A stretch of DNA of 7,883 nt from Mageeibacillus sp. UBA3708 (GTDB lineage Bacteria > Bacillota > Clostridia > Saccharofermentanales > Saccharofermentanaceae), in contig DFIB01000137.1 of the NCBI GenBank assembly GCA_002371375.1, forward strand, positions 1 through 7,883, written 5' to 3'. Position numbers and translations under genes: made by a program. Shown piece after piece: positions 1-5,980 of this stretch. The notes under the pieces were generated by a model. The model ran no database searches. It worked only from the letters and a program-made list of their open reading frames with translations, and was not told the DNA's origin. How positions within the stretch are numbered: position 1 is the stretch's first letter; each line of letters opens with the position of its first letter.

Positions 1-42
1 CCTCACAACGGATGCCGTCCGCCTAAGCGCCGCAGAGTATAA
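1..42 (+). CDS. rpsK: 30S ribosomal protein S11, C-terminal end (partial)
   Basis: Reading from base 1 in frame 1 gives PHNGCRPPKRRRV followed by TAA at 40-42. This is the highly conserved C-terminus of bacterial ribosomal protein S11, which lies on the 30S platform near the 3' end of 16S rRNA. Only 13 codons are in the window; the rest lies to the left. Its position 43 nt before rpsD is the usual alpha-operon order rpsM-rpsK-rpsD-rpoA-rplQ, which independently supports the call. The fragment is too short for most gene callers. Confidence 0.93.
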   Translation, partial: PHNGCRPPKRRRV

Positions 43-85
43 GAGTCTGCATATTTATCAGAATTAAGAAAAGAGGTTATAAGCA

Positions 86-682
86 ATGGCTAGAGATATG
101 ACACCTGTCCTTAAGAAATGCAGAGCTCTTGATATCGAGCCGGCTTTCTTGGGACTTGAGAAGAAGAAGTCAAGAAGACATGGGAAGATGACCAGAAAGC
201 AGAGCGAGTATGGTATGCAGCTCAAGGAAAAGCAGAAGGCTAAGTTCATCTACGGTGTGCTTGAGAAGCCCTTCAGAAATTATTTCGAGAAGGCACAGAA
301 GCTTAAGTACGGCACGACCGGTGAGAATCTTATGATCCTTCTTGAGACAAGACTTGATAACGTCATCTTCAGAATGGGTCTTGCAAGAACAAGAGATGAG
401 GCAAGACAGATCGTCAGCCACAGAAATGTTCAGGTTAACGGCAAGACAGTTAATATCCCTTCATACAGTGTGAAGGTTGGCGATTCAATCGCTATCAAGG
501 ATAACTCAAAAGACTCCCAGAGATATAAGGATATTGTGGAGACAACAGGCGCAAGGATCGTTCCTGAGTGGGTTGAGTCCAACAAGGAGCAGCTCACAGG
601 TAAGATCGTGGCAATCCCGAGAAGAGACCAGATCGATGTCCCTGTAAATGAGGTTGCTATCGTCGAGTTGTATTCCAAGTAA
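86..682 (+). CDS. rpsD: 30S ribosomal protein S4
   Basis: This is a primary 16S rRNA-binding protein that nucleates assembly of the 30S body; in several bacteria it also controls its own operon's translation. The product is 198 aa, a normal S4 length. The N-terminal S4 domain spans about residues 1-87 and the S4 RNA-binding fold about 88-150 (core LETRLDNVIFRMGLARTRDEA). The C-terminus IVELYSK is typical. Only one cysteine (C12) is present, so this is the form lacking the N-terminal zinc-binding cysteine cluster, as I recall for Lachnospiraceae-type S4. The start is ATG 86, preceded by AAGAGG at 71-76. Arginine codons are almost all AGA (15 of 16), unlike the mixed CGT/CGC/AGA of rpoA and the AGG-rich ECF genes downstream. 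It sits between rpsK and rpoA and is surely cotranscribed with them. Confidence 0.97.
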   Translation: MARDMTPVLKKCRALDIEPAFLGLEKKKSRRHGKMTRKQSEYGMQLKEKQKAKFIYGVLEKPFRNYFEKAQKLKYGTTGENLMILLETRLDNVIFRMGLARTRDEARQIVSHRNVQVNGKTVNIPSYSVKVGDSIAIKDNSKDSQRYKDIVETTGARIVPEWVESNKEQLTGKIVAIPRRDQIDVPVNEVAIVELYSK

Positions 683-702
683 TACGCCGTAATGACAAAT
701 GA

Positions 703-716
703 GCCCGTATTCGGGC
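703..716 (+). other. Small hairpin between rpsD and rpoA
   Basis: GCCCG (703-707), loop TATT, CGGGC (712-716) forms a perfect 5-bp GC-rich stem with a 4-nt loop in the 56-nt rpsD-rpoA gap. It ends 9 nt before the rpoA ribosome binding site. No T-run follows, so it is not an intrinsic terminator. It could be an RNA-processing or stability element, or could modestly affect rpoA translation. Function is not demonstrated by the sequence. Confidence 0.5.
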
Positions 717-725
717 ATAGACTTT

Positions 726-731
726 AGGAGG
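726..731 (+). promoter_or_regulatory. Ribosome binding site of rpoA
   Basis: The perfect AGGAGG lies 7 nt before ATG 739 and 10 nt before the next in-frame ATG at 742. Both starts are usable; the spacing slightly favours 739, and the protein differs only by one N-terminal methionine. Confidence 0.8.
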
Positions 732-738
732 AGAAGAT

Positions 739-1689
739 ATGATGGAAATAAGCCAGCCGACCATTAAGTGCGTTGAGACAAGCGAAGACCGTTCTTACGG
801 CAAGTATGTTATTGCTCCGTTAGAGCGCGGCTATGGTACGACACTCGGCAACTCGCTTCGCAGAGTTTTGTTGTCATCGCTTACCGGTGCGGCAGTTACA
901 TCAATCAAGGTTGACGGAATCAGCCATGAGTTTTCCACAGTTCCCGGCATTATTGAGGATATGACCGAAGTCATTCTCAATATCAAGGGTATCAGAGCAA
1001 AGATCCATACGGATTCCAAGATCGTCAACATCAGTGTTGCAAAGGGCAGAACCGGTGAGCTTACTGCCGGCGACATCGTTCATGGACCTGATGTGGAGAT
1101 CATGAATCCTGATCACGTTATTGCTCATCTTAACGGCGAAGCTGAAGTGTATATGGAATTCACCATTGCTGCAGGCCGCGGCTACAATACTGCTGAGCAG
1201 AATAAGCCCGACAAGCAGATCATCGGTGTTATCCCGATAGATTCTATCTTCACGCCTATCAAGAAAGCTAACTACAAGGTAGAAAATACTCGTGTAGGCG
1301 AGCGTACAGACTATGACAGCCTCACGCTTGAGGTATGGACAGACGGTACGATCGAAGTTGATGAGGCTCTGTCTTCAGCAGCTACATGTCTGATCGATCA
1401 TCTCCGTTTCTTCACGGAGCTTGCAGAGACAGGCAACACGATCAGCTTCAAGAGCGTAGAGGAGATTGGCGAGAAGGATACAAAGCTTACGATAGCAATC
1501 GAAGAGCTTGACTTCTCCGTTCGTACATATAACTGCCTCAAGAGAGCAGCTATTAATACGATTGCAGATCTCGTAGTACGTACAGAGGATGAGATGATCA
1601 AGGTCAGAAATCTCGGAAAGAAGTCACTTGACGAGGTCAAGGAGAAGCTTGCTGAGATGGATCTTCACCTCAAAGACAAAGAAGACTAA
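739..1689 (+). CDS. rpoA: DNA-directed RNA polymerase subunit alpha
   Basis: The alpha subunit dimerises to nucleate RNA polymerase assembly and, through its C-terminal domain, contacts UP elements and activators. The product is 316 aa, the usual length. The N-terminal assembly domain covers about residues 1-235, with the strongly conserved block PLERGYGTTLGNSLRRVLLS at 27-46 and the following VPGIIEDMTEV segment. A linker runs about 236-250. The C-terminal domain covers about 253-312, with FSVRTYNCLKRA (259-270), whose R262 corresponds to the DNA-contacting arginine, and the helix-hairpin-helix NLGKKSLDE (291-299). The final acidic tail is KDKED. It lies between rpsD and rplQ, with 56- and 27-nt gaps and strong ribosome binding sites, and no promoter is evident in the gaps. 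Nothing in the protein is abnormal. Confidence 0.98.
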   Translation: MMEISQPTIKCVETSEDRSYGKYVIAPLERGYGTTLGNSLRRVLLSSLTGAAVTSIKVDGISHEFSTVPGIIEDMTEVILNIKGIRAKIHTDSKIVNISVAKGRTGELTAGDIVHGPDVEIMNPDHVIAHLNGEAEVYMEFTIAAGRGYNTAEQNKPDKQIIGVIPIDSIFTPIKKANYKVENTRVGERTDYDSLTLEVWTDGTIEVDEALSSAATCLIDHLRFFTELAETGNTISFKSVEEIGEKDTKLTIAIEELDFSVRTYNCLKRAAINTIADLVVRTEDEMIKVRNLGKKSLDEVKEKLAEMDLHLKDKED

Positions 1690-1716
1690 CTTACTTTATT
1701 AGAGGAGGATATTAAG

Positions 1717-2241
1717 ATGCCTAACAGAAAAATGGGCCGCGCATCCGATCAGCGTACTGCAATGCTGAGGAACATGGTCACAGCTTTCGTTATCAACGGT
1801 AAGCTTGAGACCACTACAGCTCGCGCTAAGGAGGTAAGTGCTATCGTTGAGAAGCTCATTACCGCAGCGGTTAAAGAGAAAGATAATTTTACAACAAAGG
1901 AAGTAACTGTTTCTTCCGCAAAGCTTGACGGTAAGGGCAAGAAGGTTCTTGTAACAAAGACAACAAAGGACGGCAAGAGAAAGTACGATGTTGTTGATCG
2001 TGAGATCAAGACAAAGACTGTTACCGTTGATGCACCTTCCAGACTTGCTGCAAGAAGAGATGCAATGTACTGGCTCCACAAGAGTCATGACGATGAGGGT
2101 GTTGTTGTTAACCCCGTTAACAAGCTCTACGACGAGATCGCACCCCGTTATGCAGGCAGGAACGGCGGTTACACAAGAGTTATCAAGATCGGTGCCAGAA
2201 AGGGCGACGGATCTGAGATGGCTGTACTTGAGTTCGTTTGA
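1717..2241 (+). CDS. rplQ: 50S ribosomal protein L17, long form with internal insertion
   Basis: L17 is a 50S protein near the polypeptide exit tunnel. The first 53 residues ([20 protein letters not shown]...EKLIT) and the last 70 or so ([13 protein letters not shown]...AVLEFV) match standard L17, including the C-terminal block [17 protein letters not shown]. Standard L17 is about 115-130 aa; this one is 174 aa. The extra roughly 50 residues, about 55-105, are rich in Lys, Thr and Val and sit where short L17 proteins go from the ITLGKRGD-type turn straight into LHARR. Related long forms are, as I recall, found in Lachnospiraceae and relatives, so this is probably a lineage trait rather than an error; the frame is open and codon use is normal throughout. 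AGAGGAGG at 1701-1708 lies 8 nt before the ATG. It is the last gene of the operon. Confidence 0.96.
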   Translation: MPNRKMGRASDQRTAMLRNMVTAFVINGKLETTTARAKEVSAIVEKLITAAVKEKDNFTTKEVTVSSAKLDGKGKKVLVTKTTKDGKRKYDVVDREIKTKTVTVDAPSRLAARRDAMYWLHKSHDDEGVVVNPVNKLYDEIAPRYAGRNGGYTRVIKIGARKGDGSEMAVLEFV

Positions 2242-2265
2242 TCTTGAGCAAATCGTAAATTTAAT

Positions 2266-2300
2266 CGCGGGGGATGTTTACAATCCCCCGCGTTTTTTTT
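2266..2300 (+). terminator. Intrinsic terminator of the rpsK-rpsD-rpoA-rplQ operon
   Basis: CGCGGGGGAT (2266-2275) pairs perfectly with ATCCCCCGCG (2283-2292) in a 10-bp GC-rich stem around the 7-nt loop GTTTACA, followed directly by eight T (2293-2300). It lies 24 nt after the rplQ stop. This is a very strong rho-independent terminator. Its loop and T-run are also part of a candidate promoter for the next gene. Confidence 0.96.
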
Positions 2301-2305
2301 ATACT
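2277..2305 (+). promoter_or_regulatory. Sigma-A promoter of the ECF operon, embedded in the rplQ terminator
   Basis: The -35 box TTTACA (2277-2282; 5 of 6 against TTGACA) and the -10 box TATACT (2300-2305; 5 of 6 against TATAAT) are separated by exactly 17 nt. The -35 box is inside the terminator loop and the -10 box begins with the last T of the U-tract. Transcription would be expected to start at about 2311-2313, which coincides with the ATG at 2313. The downstream gene has no ribosome binding site, which agrees with a leaderless mRNA. The promoter is predicted from sequence only. Confidence 0.65.
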
Positions 2306-2312
2306 TTGGCGT

Positions 2313-4139
2313 ATGCAGCAGGACGATAACAACGGCATCAGGATAGAGAATGTTACCTTCTCTTACAAGGCAGACACTGAGGGAGGCACGGATAAGAGGG
2401 CGCTCTCGGGAGTCTCCATGGAAATAGAGCGGGGTTCATACGTCGCCGTGATCGGCGCGAACGGTTCGGGCAAATCTACTCTTGCCAGGCTGATCAATAC
2501 TCTGGCTGTTCCGGACGAGGGAAAGATAACGGTACTCGGACTTGATGCAAGTGAAGGGGATAATCCTTACCGTATCAGGCAGAAGTGTTCCTGTGTATTC
2601 CAGAACCCGGATAATCAGATAGTCGGAACGATAGTTGAAGAGGATGTTGCTTTCGGGCCGGAGAATCTGGCGATACCCAATCCTGAATTAAGGCAGCGCG
2701 TTGACGACGCTCTCAAGGCGACAGGCCTTTATGATATGCGCAGGCTGCAGGCTGCATCACTGTCGGGCGGACAGAAACAGAAGCTTGCCATTGCCGGCGC
2801 GCTTGCAATGAAGCCGGAGATCCTCATACTTGATGAATCGACCGCAATGCTCGATCCGGTGAGCCGTGATGAATTCCTGACTCTTGTCGAAAGAATGCGC
2901 AGGGAGCATAATCTCACCTTAATTACCATTACCCATGACATGAATGAAGCTGCCAGGTGCGGGAAGATATTTGTTCTCAGCAAGGGGCAACTGATCGCAT
3001 CAGGGACACCCATGGAGATATTCTCTGATGAGAAGCTCATTAAGAGAGCCGGACTTAACAGACCCGTACATTACAGGTTTCTGTCCAGACTGTCAGAGAT
3101 AACGTCTGTGCCTTTGTCAGCTGATATGGATATCAACGATCCTGCTACCGCATCCGGTGTGGCGGCGGATATGATAATCAAAGGCATAAGTTCAGGAAGA
3201 ACCTTTGAATACACACGTCCGCCGAAGCCGCCTGTCAAAGATGATACAAAGGTAATTGAGATATCGGATCTCAAATACGGTTATGATGAGAGCAACTTCC
3301 GGCTGGATAATATAAATCTTACCGTAATGAAGTCCGAGCTTCTTGCAATCGTCGGTCAGAGCGGGTGCGGAAAGACGACGCTCATCTCACATTTGAATGC
3401 ACTGGTGACGCCCGAAAGCGGCAAAGTGCTGATATACAAGGACGGACAGACATGGAATACTTCCGTGAAGAAGGATATCAGGAAGATCCGCGGCATAGTC
3501 GGTCTCGTCTTCCAGTATCCCGAATATCAGCTGTTCGAGGAGACTGTGTACAGTGACGTGGCATATGGTCTTAAGAGAATGGGAGTTCCGGACAGCGAGC
3601 ATGATCCGAGGATACGGGAGGCAATAAGGCTGGTGGGACTTGACGAAAGCGTATTGAGGGCCAGCCCTTTCGAGCTGTCGGGAGGACAGAAGAGAAGAGT
3701 CGCCATGGCAGGAGTCCTGGTAATGAGACCGGAGGTGCTTGTGCTCGATGAGCCTGCATGCGGCCTTGATCCGGACGGAAGAGCAGAGATGTTCAGGATA
3801 ATAGCAAACCTCAAAAAGGACGGTACGACAATAATTCTCGTTACACATAATATGGATGATGCTGCACTCTACGCAGACAGGATCTGCTGCATCAAGAGGG
3901 GCAGGATACTTGCAGTTGCAAGACCGGAGGAGCTGTTCGGCGATCAGGAGAGGTGCAGGGAGCTGGGGATAGATATACCTGTAGTATCTTCTTTCTCCGC
4001 AGCTGTCAGGGACAGAGTCAATGCGCGGACCGGAGGCGCCGTCTTCGATGATGTGATCTATGATCCGGAGGAAGAGGCATGCTCATTATATGCTGCCGCA
4101 ATAAGGTCAGGGGGAGGGCCGGCATGCTCTTCGACGTAA
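2313..4139 (+). CDS. ecfA: Fused energy-coupling factor transporter ATPase (EcfA1-EcfA2)
   Basis: These are the ATPases that power an ECF-type importer of vitamins or trace nutrients, acting on the cytoplasmic face with EcfT. One 608-aa chain carries two complete ABC domains. Domain 1 (about 8-240, EcfA1-like) has Walker A GANGSGKST (48-56), Q-loop FQNPDNQ (96-102), signature LSGGQKQK (150-157), Walker B LILDES (171-176, catalytic E175) and H-loop H208. Domain 2 (about 314-550, EcfA2-like) has GQSGCGKTT (348-356), FQYPEYQ (400-406), LSGGQKRR (455-462), LVLDEP (476-481, E480) and H512. A linker of about 70 residues joins them. No plausible separate start for domain 2 was found. The frame could open at ATG 2274, but that codon is in the terminator stem; ATG 2313 is the next start and the only plausible one. 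It lacks a Shine-Dalgarno sequence. Both nucleotide-binding sites look catalytically intact. Confidence 0.93.
   Translation: MQQDDNNGIRIENVTFSYKADTEGGTDKRALSGVSMEIERGSYVAVIGANGSGKSTLARLINTLAVPDEGKITVLGLDASEGDNPYRIRQKCSCVFQNPDNQIVGTIVEEDVAFGPENLAIPNPELRQRVDDALKATGLYDMRRLQAASLSGGQKQKLAIAGALAMKPEILILDESTAMLDPVSRDEFLTLVERMRREHNLTLITITHDMNEAARCGKIFVLSKGQLIASGTPMEIFSDEKLIKRAGLNRPVHYRFLSRLSEITSVPLSADMDINDPATASGVAADMIIKGISSGRTFEYTRPPKPPVKDDTKVIEISDLKYGYDESNFRLDNINLTVMKSELLAIVGQSGCGKTTLISHLNALVTPESGKVLIYKDGQTWNTSVKKDIRKIRGIVGLVFQYPEYQLFEETVYSDVAYGLKRMGVPDSEHDPRIREAIRLVGLDESVLRASPFELSGGQKRRVAMAGVLVMRPEVLVLDEPACGLDPDGRAEMFRIIANLKKDGTTIILVTHNMDDAALYADRICCIKRGRILAVARPEELFGDQERCRELGIDIPVVSSFSAAVRDRVNARTGGAVFDDVIYDPEEEACSLYAAAIRSGGGPACSST
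4112..4117 (+). promoter_or_regulatory. Ribosome binding site that fixes the ecfT start
   Basis: GGGAGG lies inside the end of ecfA and 6 nt before ATG 4124. That start gives the N-terminus MLFDVSLGRYYETGS, which matches the EcfT family beginning. A second in-frame ATG at 4079 also has a purine-rich GGAGG (4067-4071, 7 nt upstream), but it would add 15 residues that do not resemble the family. Confidence 0.7.
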
Positions 4140-4933
4140 GCCTCGGCAGATATTATGAGACAGGTTCGCTCCTTCACCGGACTGACGCACGTGTAAAGAT
4201 AATCCTCTACATGTTATTTCTGGTTGCGACGTTCATGGTGGAGACGGCGGCAGGCCTTGCACTTCTCGGCATCGTGATCATGCTGCAGATCATTACCGCG
4301 AAGATACCGCTCAAGGTGATAAAGACAACAATAACTCCTGTGCTGCCGATCGTGATATTCATCTTCATACTTAATCTGCTGACATTAAGGACCGGTAACA
4401 TATTATGGAAGTGGAAATTCATCATCATTACTGATTACGGAGTGTCGCGCGCCCTGCTGATGGCATCAAGGCTGATGTCTCTTGTTATCTCAACGAGTAT
4501 ACTTCTGACTCTGACTACTACGCCCCTGCGTATTGCCGACGCTCTCGAGAGTCTGCTGTCTCCGCTCAAAGTGATCAAAGTGCCGGTGAGCGAACTGGCG
4601 ATGATGATGTCGATAGCATTGAGGTTCATTCCCACTCTCATAAACGAGACACGGAAGATAATGAACGCGCAGATAAGCAGAGGCGCGGATTATGATACGG
4701 GCTCGTTCGCTGGCAGGATAAAGGGATATGTCACCGTGCTGATCCCGCTGTTCGTATCAAGCTTTAAACGCGCGGAGGAACTGGCAGTAGCTATGGATGC
4801 AAGATGCTATATCTCAAGCGTACGGCGGACCAAGCTTAATCCTCTCAGGATCTGTGGGAGAGACATTATAGTTGCGGCCGTCTTCGTGCTTGTATTATCG
4901 GGAATTGTTACAGCTGATTATATTTTACGATAA
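4124..4933 (+). CDS. ecfT: Energy-coupling factor transporter transmembrane protein EcfT
   Basis: EcfT is the membrane scaffold of ECF importers; it couples the ATPases to interchangeable S components. The product is 269 aa, the usual EcfT length. The N-terminus LGRYYETGSLLHRTDARVKI (7-26) is the family's conserved opening. Hydrophobic segments lie at about 26-58, 70-88, 108-132, 200-212 and 247-264. The two cytoplasmic coupling-helix signatures are present: AQISRGAD (182-189) and AMDARCY (223-229), the latter an ARC variant of the ARG motif that I believe is common in Firmicutes. The gene overlaps ecfA by 16 nt, so the two are translationally coupled and made in fixed ratio. No S component is encoded nearby, which fits a group II module shared by several S proteins. 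The substrate cannot be told. Confidence 0.95.
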   Translation: MLFDVSLGRYYETGSLLHRTDARVKIILYMLFLVATFMVETAAGLALLGIVIMLQIITAKIPLKVIKTTITPVLPIVIFIFILNLLTLRTGNILWKWKFIIITDYGVSRALLMASRLMSLVISTSILLTLTTTPLRIADALESLLSPLKVIKVPVSELAMMMSIALRFIPTLINETRKIMNAQISRGADYDTGSFAGRIKGYVTVLIPLFVSSFKRAEELAVAMDARCYISSVRRTKLNPLRICGRDIIVAAVFVLVLSGIVTADYILR

Positions 4934-4952
4934 ATGTCTTATGTGATAAAAT
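4924..4952 (+). promoter_or_regulatory. Extended -10 promoter upstream of the ROK kinase gene
   Basis: The -35 box TTTACG (4924-4929; overlapping the last ecfT codons) is followed after 17 nt by TAAAAT (4947-4952). TG at 4944-4945 gives the extended TGn motif. The predicted start is near 4958-4960, giving a leader of about 40 nt. The gap after ecfT has no terminator-like hairpin, so the kinase could be transcribed both by read-through and from this promoter. Confidence 0.55.
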
Positions 4953-4981
4953 CTATCTGTTAGACAACAACTATTTTTGAA

Positions 4982-4988
4982 AGGGCGG
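4982..4988 (+). promoter_or_regulatory. Ribosome binding site that fixes the ROK kinase start
   Basis: AGGGCGG lies 9 nt before ATG 4998. An upstream in-frame TTG at 4977 overlaps the promoter leader and comes before this site, so it is unlikely to be the start; the ATG product MAYYVGIDLGG begins as ROK kinases normally do. Confidence 0.65.
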
Positions 4989-4997
4989 AATATATAT

Positions 4998-5975
4998 ATG
5001 GCATATTATGTCGGAATCGACCTCGGCGGAACTAACATCAAAGCCGGTGTGGTCGACAGTGAGGGTAAACTTCTCAACAAACTCAGCATTAAGACCCATG
5101 CGGAGAGATCTATGGAAGAGATCATCCATGATATGGGAACACTTGCAAAGGATGCAATCTCCGACGCAGGTCTCGAAGTGACGGACGTTGATGCGATCGG
5201 CATCGGATCACCGGGAACACCTGACAACAAGGAAGGTCTCCTTGTTTATTCAAGCAATCTGCCTTTCAATAATGCCCCGATGAGGAAGCTCATCAGGGAG
5301 GTCATTGATCTTCCTGTATATATCGATAATGATGCTAACTGTGCGGCTATGGCCGAAGCAGTGGCAGGTGCGGCAAAGGGGACAAAGGATTCTGTAACCA
5401 TTACTCTCGGCACAGGTGTCGGAGCAGGCGTCATCGTTAACGGAAGGATCTATTCAGGCTTCAATCAGGCCGGTTCCGAATTCGGTCACACAGTGCTCGT
5501 ATCCGGAGGTATCCAGTGCAAGTGCGGACGTAAGGGCTGCTTTGAGCAGTATGCTTCTGCGACGGCACTGGCAAGGATGACCGAGGAGTCTGCAGCAGCC
5601 AACCCCGATTCGGTCATGAACAGGCTCATTGAGGAGACAGGTCATTCCAATGCCAAGATCGCATTCATCGCCCAGAGAGAAGGTGACAAGGCAGCCGGGG
5701 AAGTAATAGATAAGTATACTGATTATCTTGCAGATGGTCTGGCCAATGCCATCAACACATTCATGCCCGAAGTTCTCGTAGTAGGCGGCGGTGTGTGCAA
5801 CGAAGGTGATCCTCTCCTCATTCCCATGAGAGAGAAGACAATGTCACGTCCCTACTTCGGTCCCGGGGTTCCCAAGACGGAGGTCAGGCTTGCACAGATG
5901 GGTAATGATGCCGGCATCGTAGGTGCTGCTATGATGGGTATGACTTGTGCGATCGACGGTAAGAACGGCAAGTAA
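4998..5975 (+). CDS. ROK-family sugar kinase, probably glucokinase
   Basis: This is a cytoplasmic kinase predicted to phosphorylate glucose or a related hexose with ATP, feeding glycolysis. The product is 325 aa, normal for ROK kinases. The phosphate-1 loop GIDLGGTNIKAG is at 6-17. The catalytic aspartate is D112 in IDNDANCAA. The second phosphate loop is LGTGVGAG (137-144). The sugar-binding ExGH-type motif SEFGHTV (160-166) leads to the ROK zinc site, with H164, C174, C176 and C181 (CKCGRKGC). The glycine-rich adenosine loop VVGGGV is at 261-266. No N-terminal DNA-binding domain is present, so it is an enzyme rather than a ROK repressor. It resembles Firmicute ROK glucokinases most, but N-acetylmannosamine, fructose or allose kinases share these motifs, so no gene symbol is given. 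It sits between ecfT and truA, has its own predicted promoter, and ends 5 nt before truA. Confidence 0.92.
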   Translation: MAYYVGIDLGGTNIKAGVVDSEGKLLNKLSIKTHAERSMEEIIHDMGTLAKDAISDAGLEVTDVDAIGIGSPGTPDNKEGLLVYSSNLPFNNAPMRKLIREVIDLPVYIDNDANCAAMAEAVAGAAKGTKDSVTITLGTGVGAGVIVNGRIYSGFNQAGSEFGHTVLVSGGIQCKCGRKGCFEQYASATALARMTEESAAANPDSVMNRLIEETGHSNAKIAFIAQREGDKAAGEVIDKYTDYLADGLANAINTFMPEVLVVGGGVCNEGDPLLIPMREKTMSRPYFGPGVPKTEVRLAQMGNDAGIVGAAMMGMTCAIDGKNGK

Positions 5976-5980
5976 TTCCG

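Noticed and set aside
43..85. Possible promoter or leader structure between rpsK and rpsD
   Set aside because: No -35/-10 pair with proper spacing and no stable hairpin was found; the gap looks like a plain intercistronic spacer.
223..229. ARC instead of ARG in the second EcfT signature (residues 226-228) as a missing key residue
   Set aside because: The arginine that matters for coupling is kept, and the ARC variant is, to my knowledge, common in Firmicute EcfT proteins. The positions given in this entry are near the residue numbers in the protein, not a DNA site.
1699..2088. 129-aa open frame on the - strand within rplQ
   Set aside because: It is antisense to a firmly identified gene, its cysteine/leucine-rich sequence is typical of translation of the complementary strand, and no promoter or ribosome binding site was seen.
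2274..2312. ATG at 2274 as start of the fused EcfA, giving 13 extra residues
   Set aside because: The codon lies in the terminator stem and loop, the added residues are translated from the hairpin and T-run, and no ribosome binding site precedes it. A transcript from the predicted promoter would not contain it.
2242..2312. Riboswitch controlling the ECF genes
   Set aside because: ECF genes often have vitamin riboswitches, but only 71 nt separate rplQ from ecfA, all taken up by the terminator and promoter, so there is no room for an aptamer.
1988..2329. 113-aa open frame on the + strand overlapping rplQ
   Set aside because: It lies mostly inside rplQ in another frame, runs through the terminator, has no recognisable domain or ribosome binding site, and is a frame shadow.
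3387..3848. 153-aa open frame on the - strand within ecfA
   Set aside because: It lies antisense to the conserved second ATPase domain, where codon bias opens the reverse frame. No family resemblance.
4958..4969. Short inverted repeat TGTT-AGAC-AACA at the predicted kinase transcription start, possible operator
   Set aside because: Four-base arms are too short to tell from chance, and the sequence does not match an operator I recognise, such as a catabolite-response element.
4977..4997. TTG at 4977 as start of the ROK kinase
   Set aside because: It would add MKGRNIY before the canonical ROK start and would place the ribosome binding site inside the coding region; ATG 4998 is better supported.
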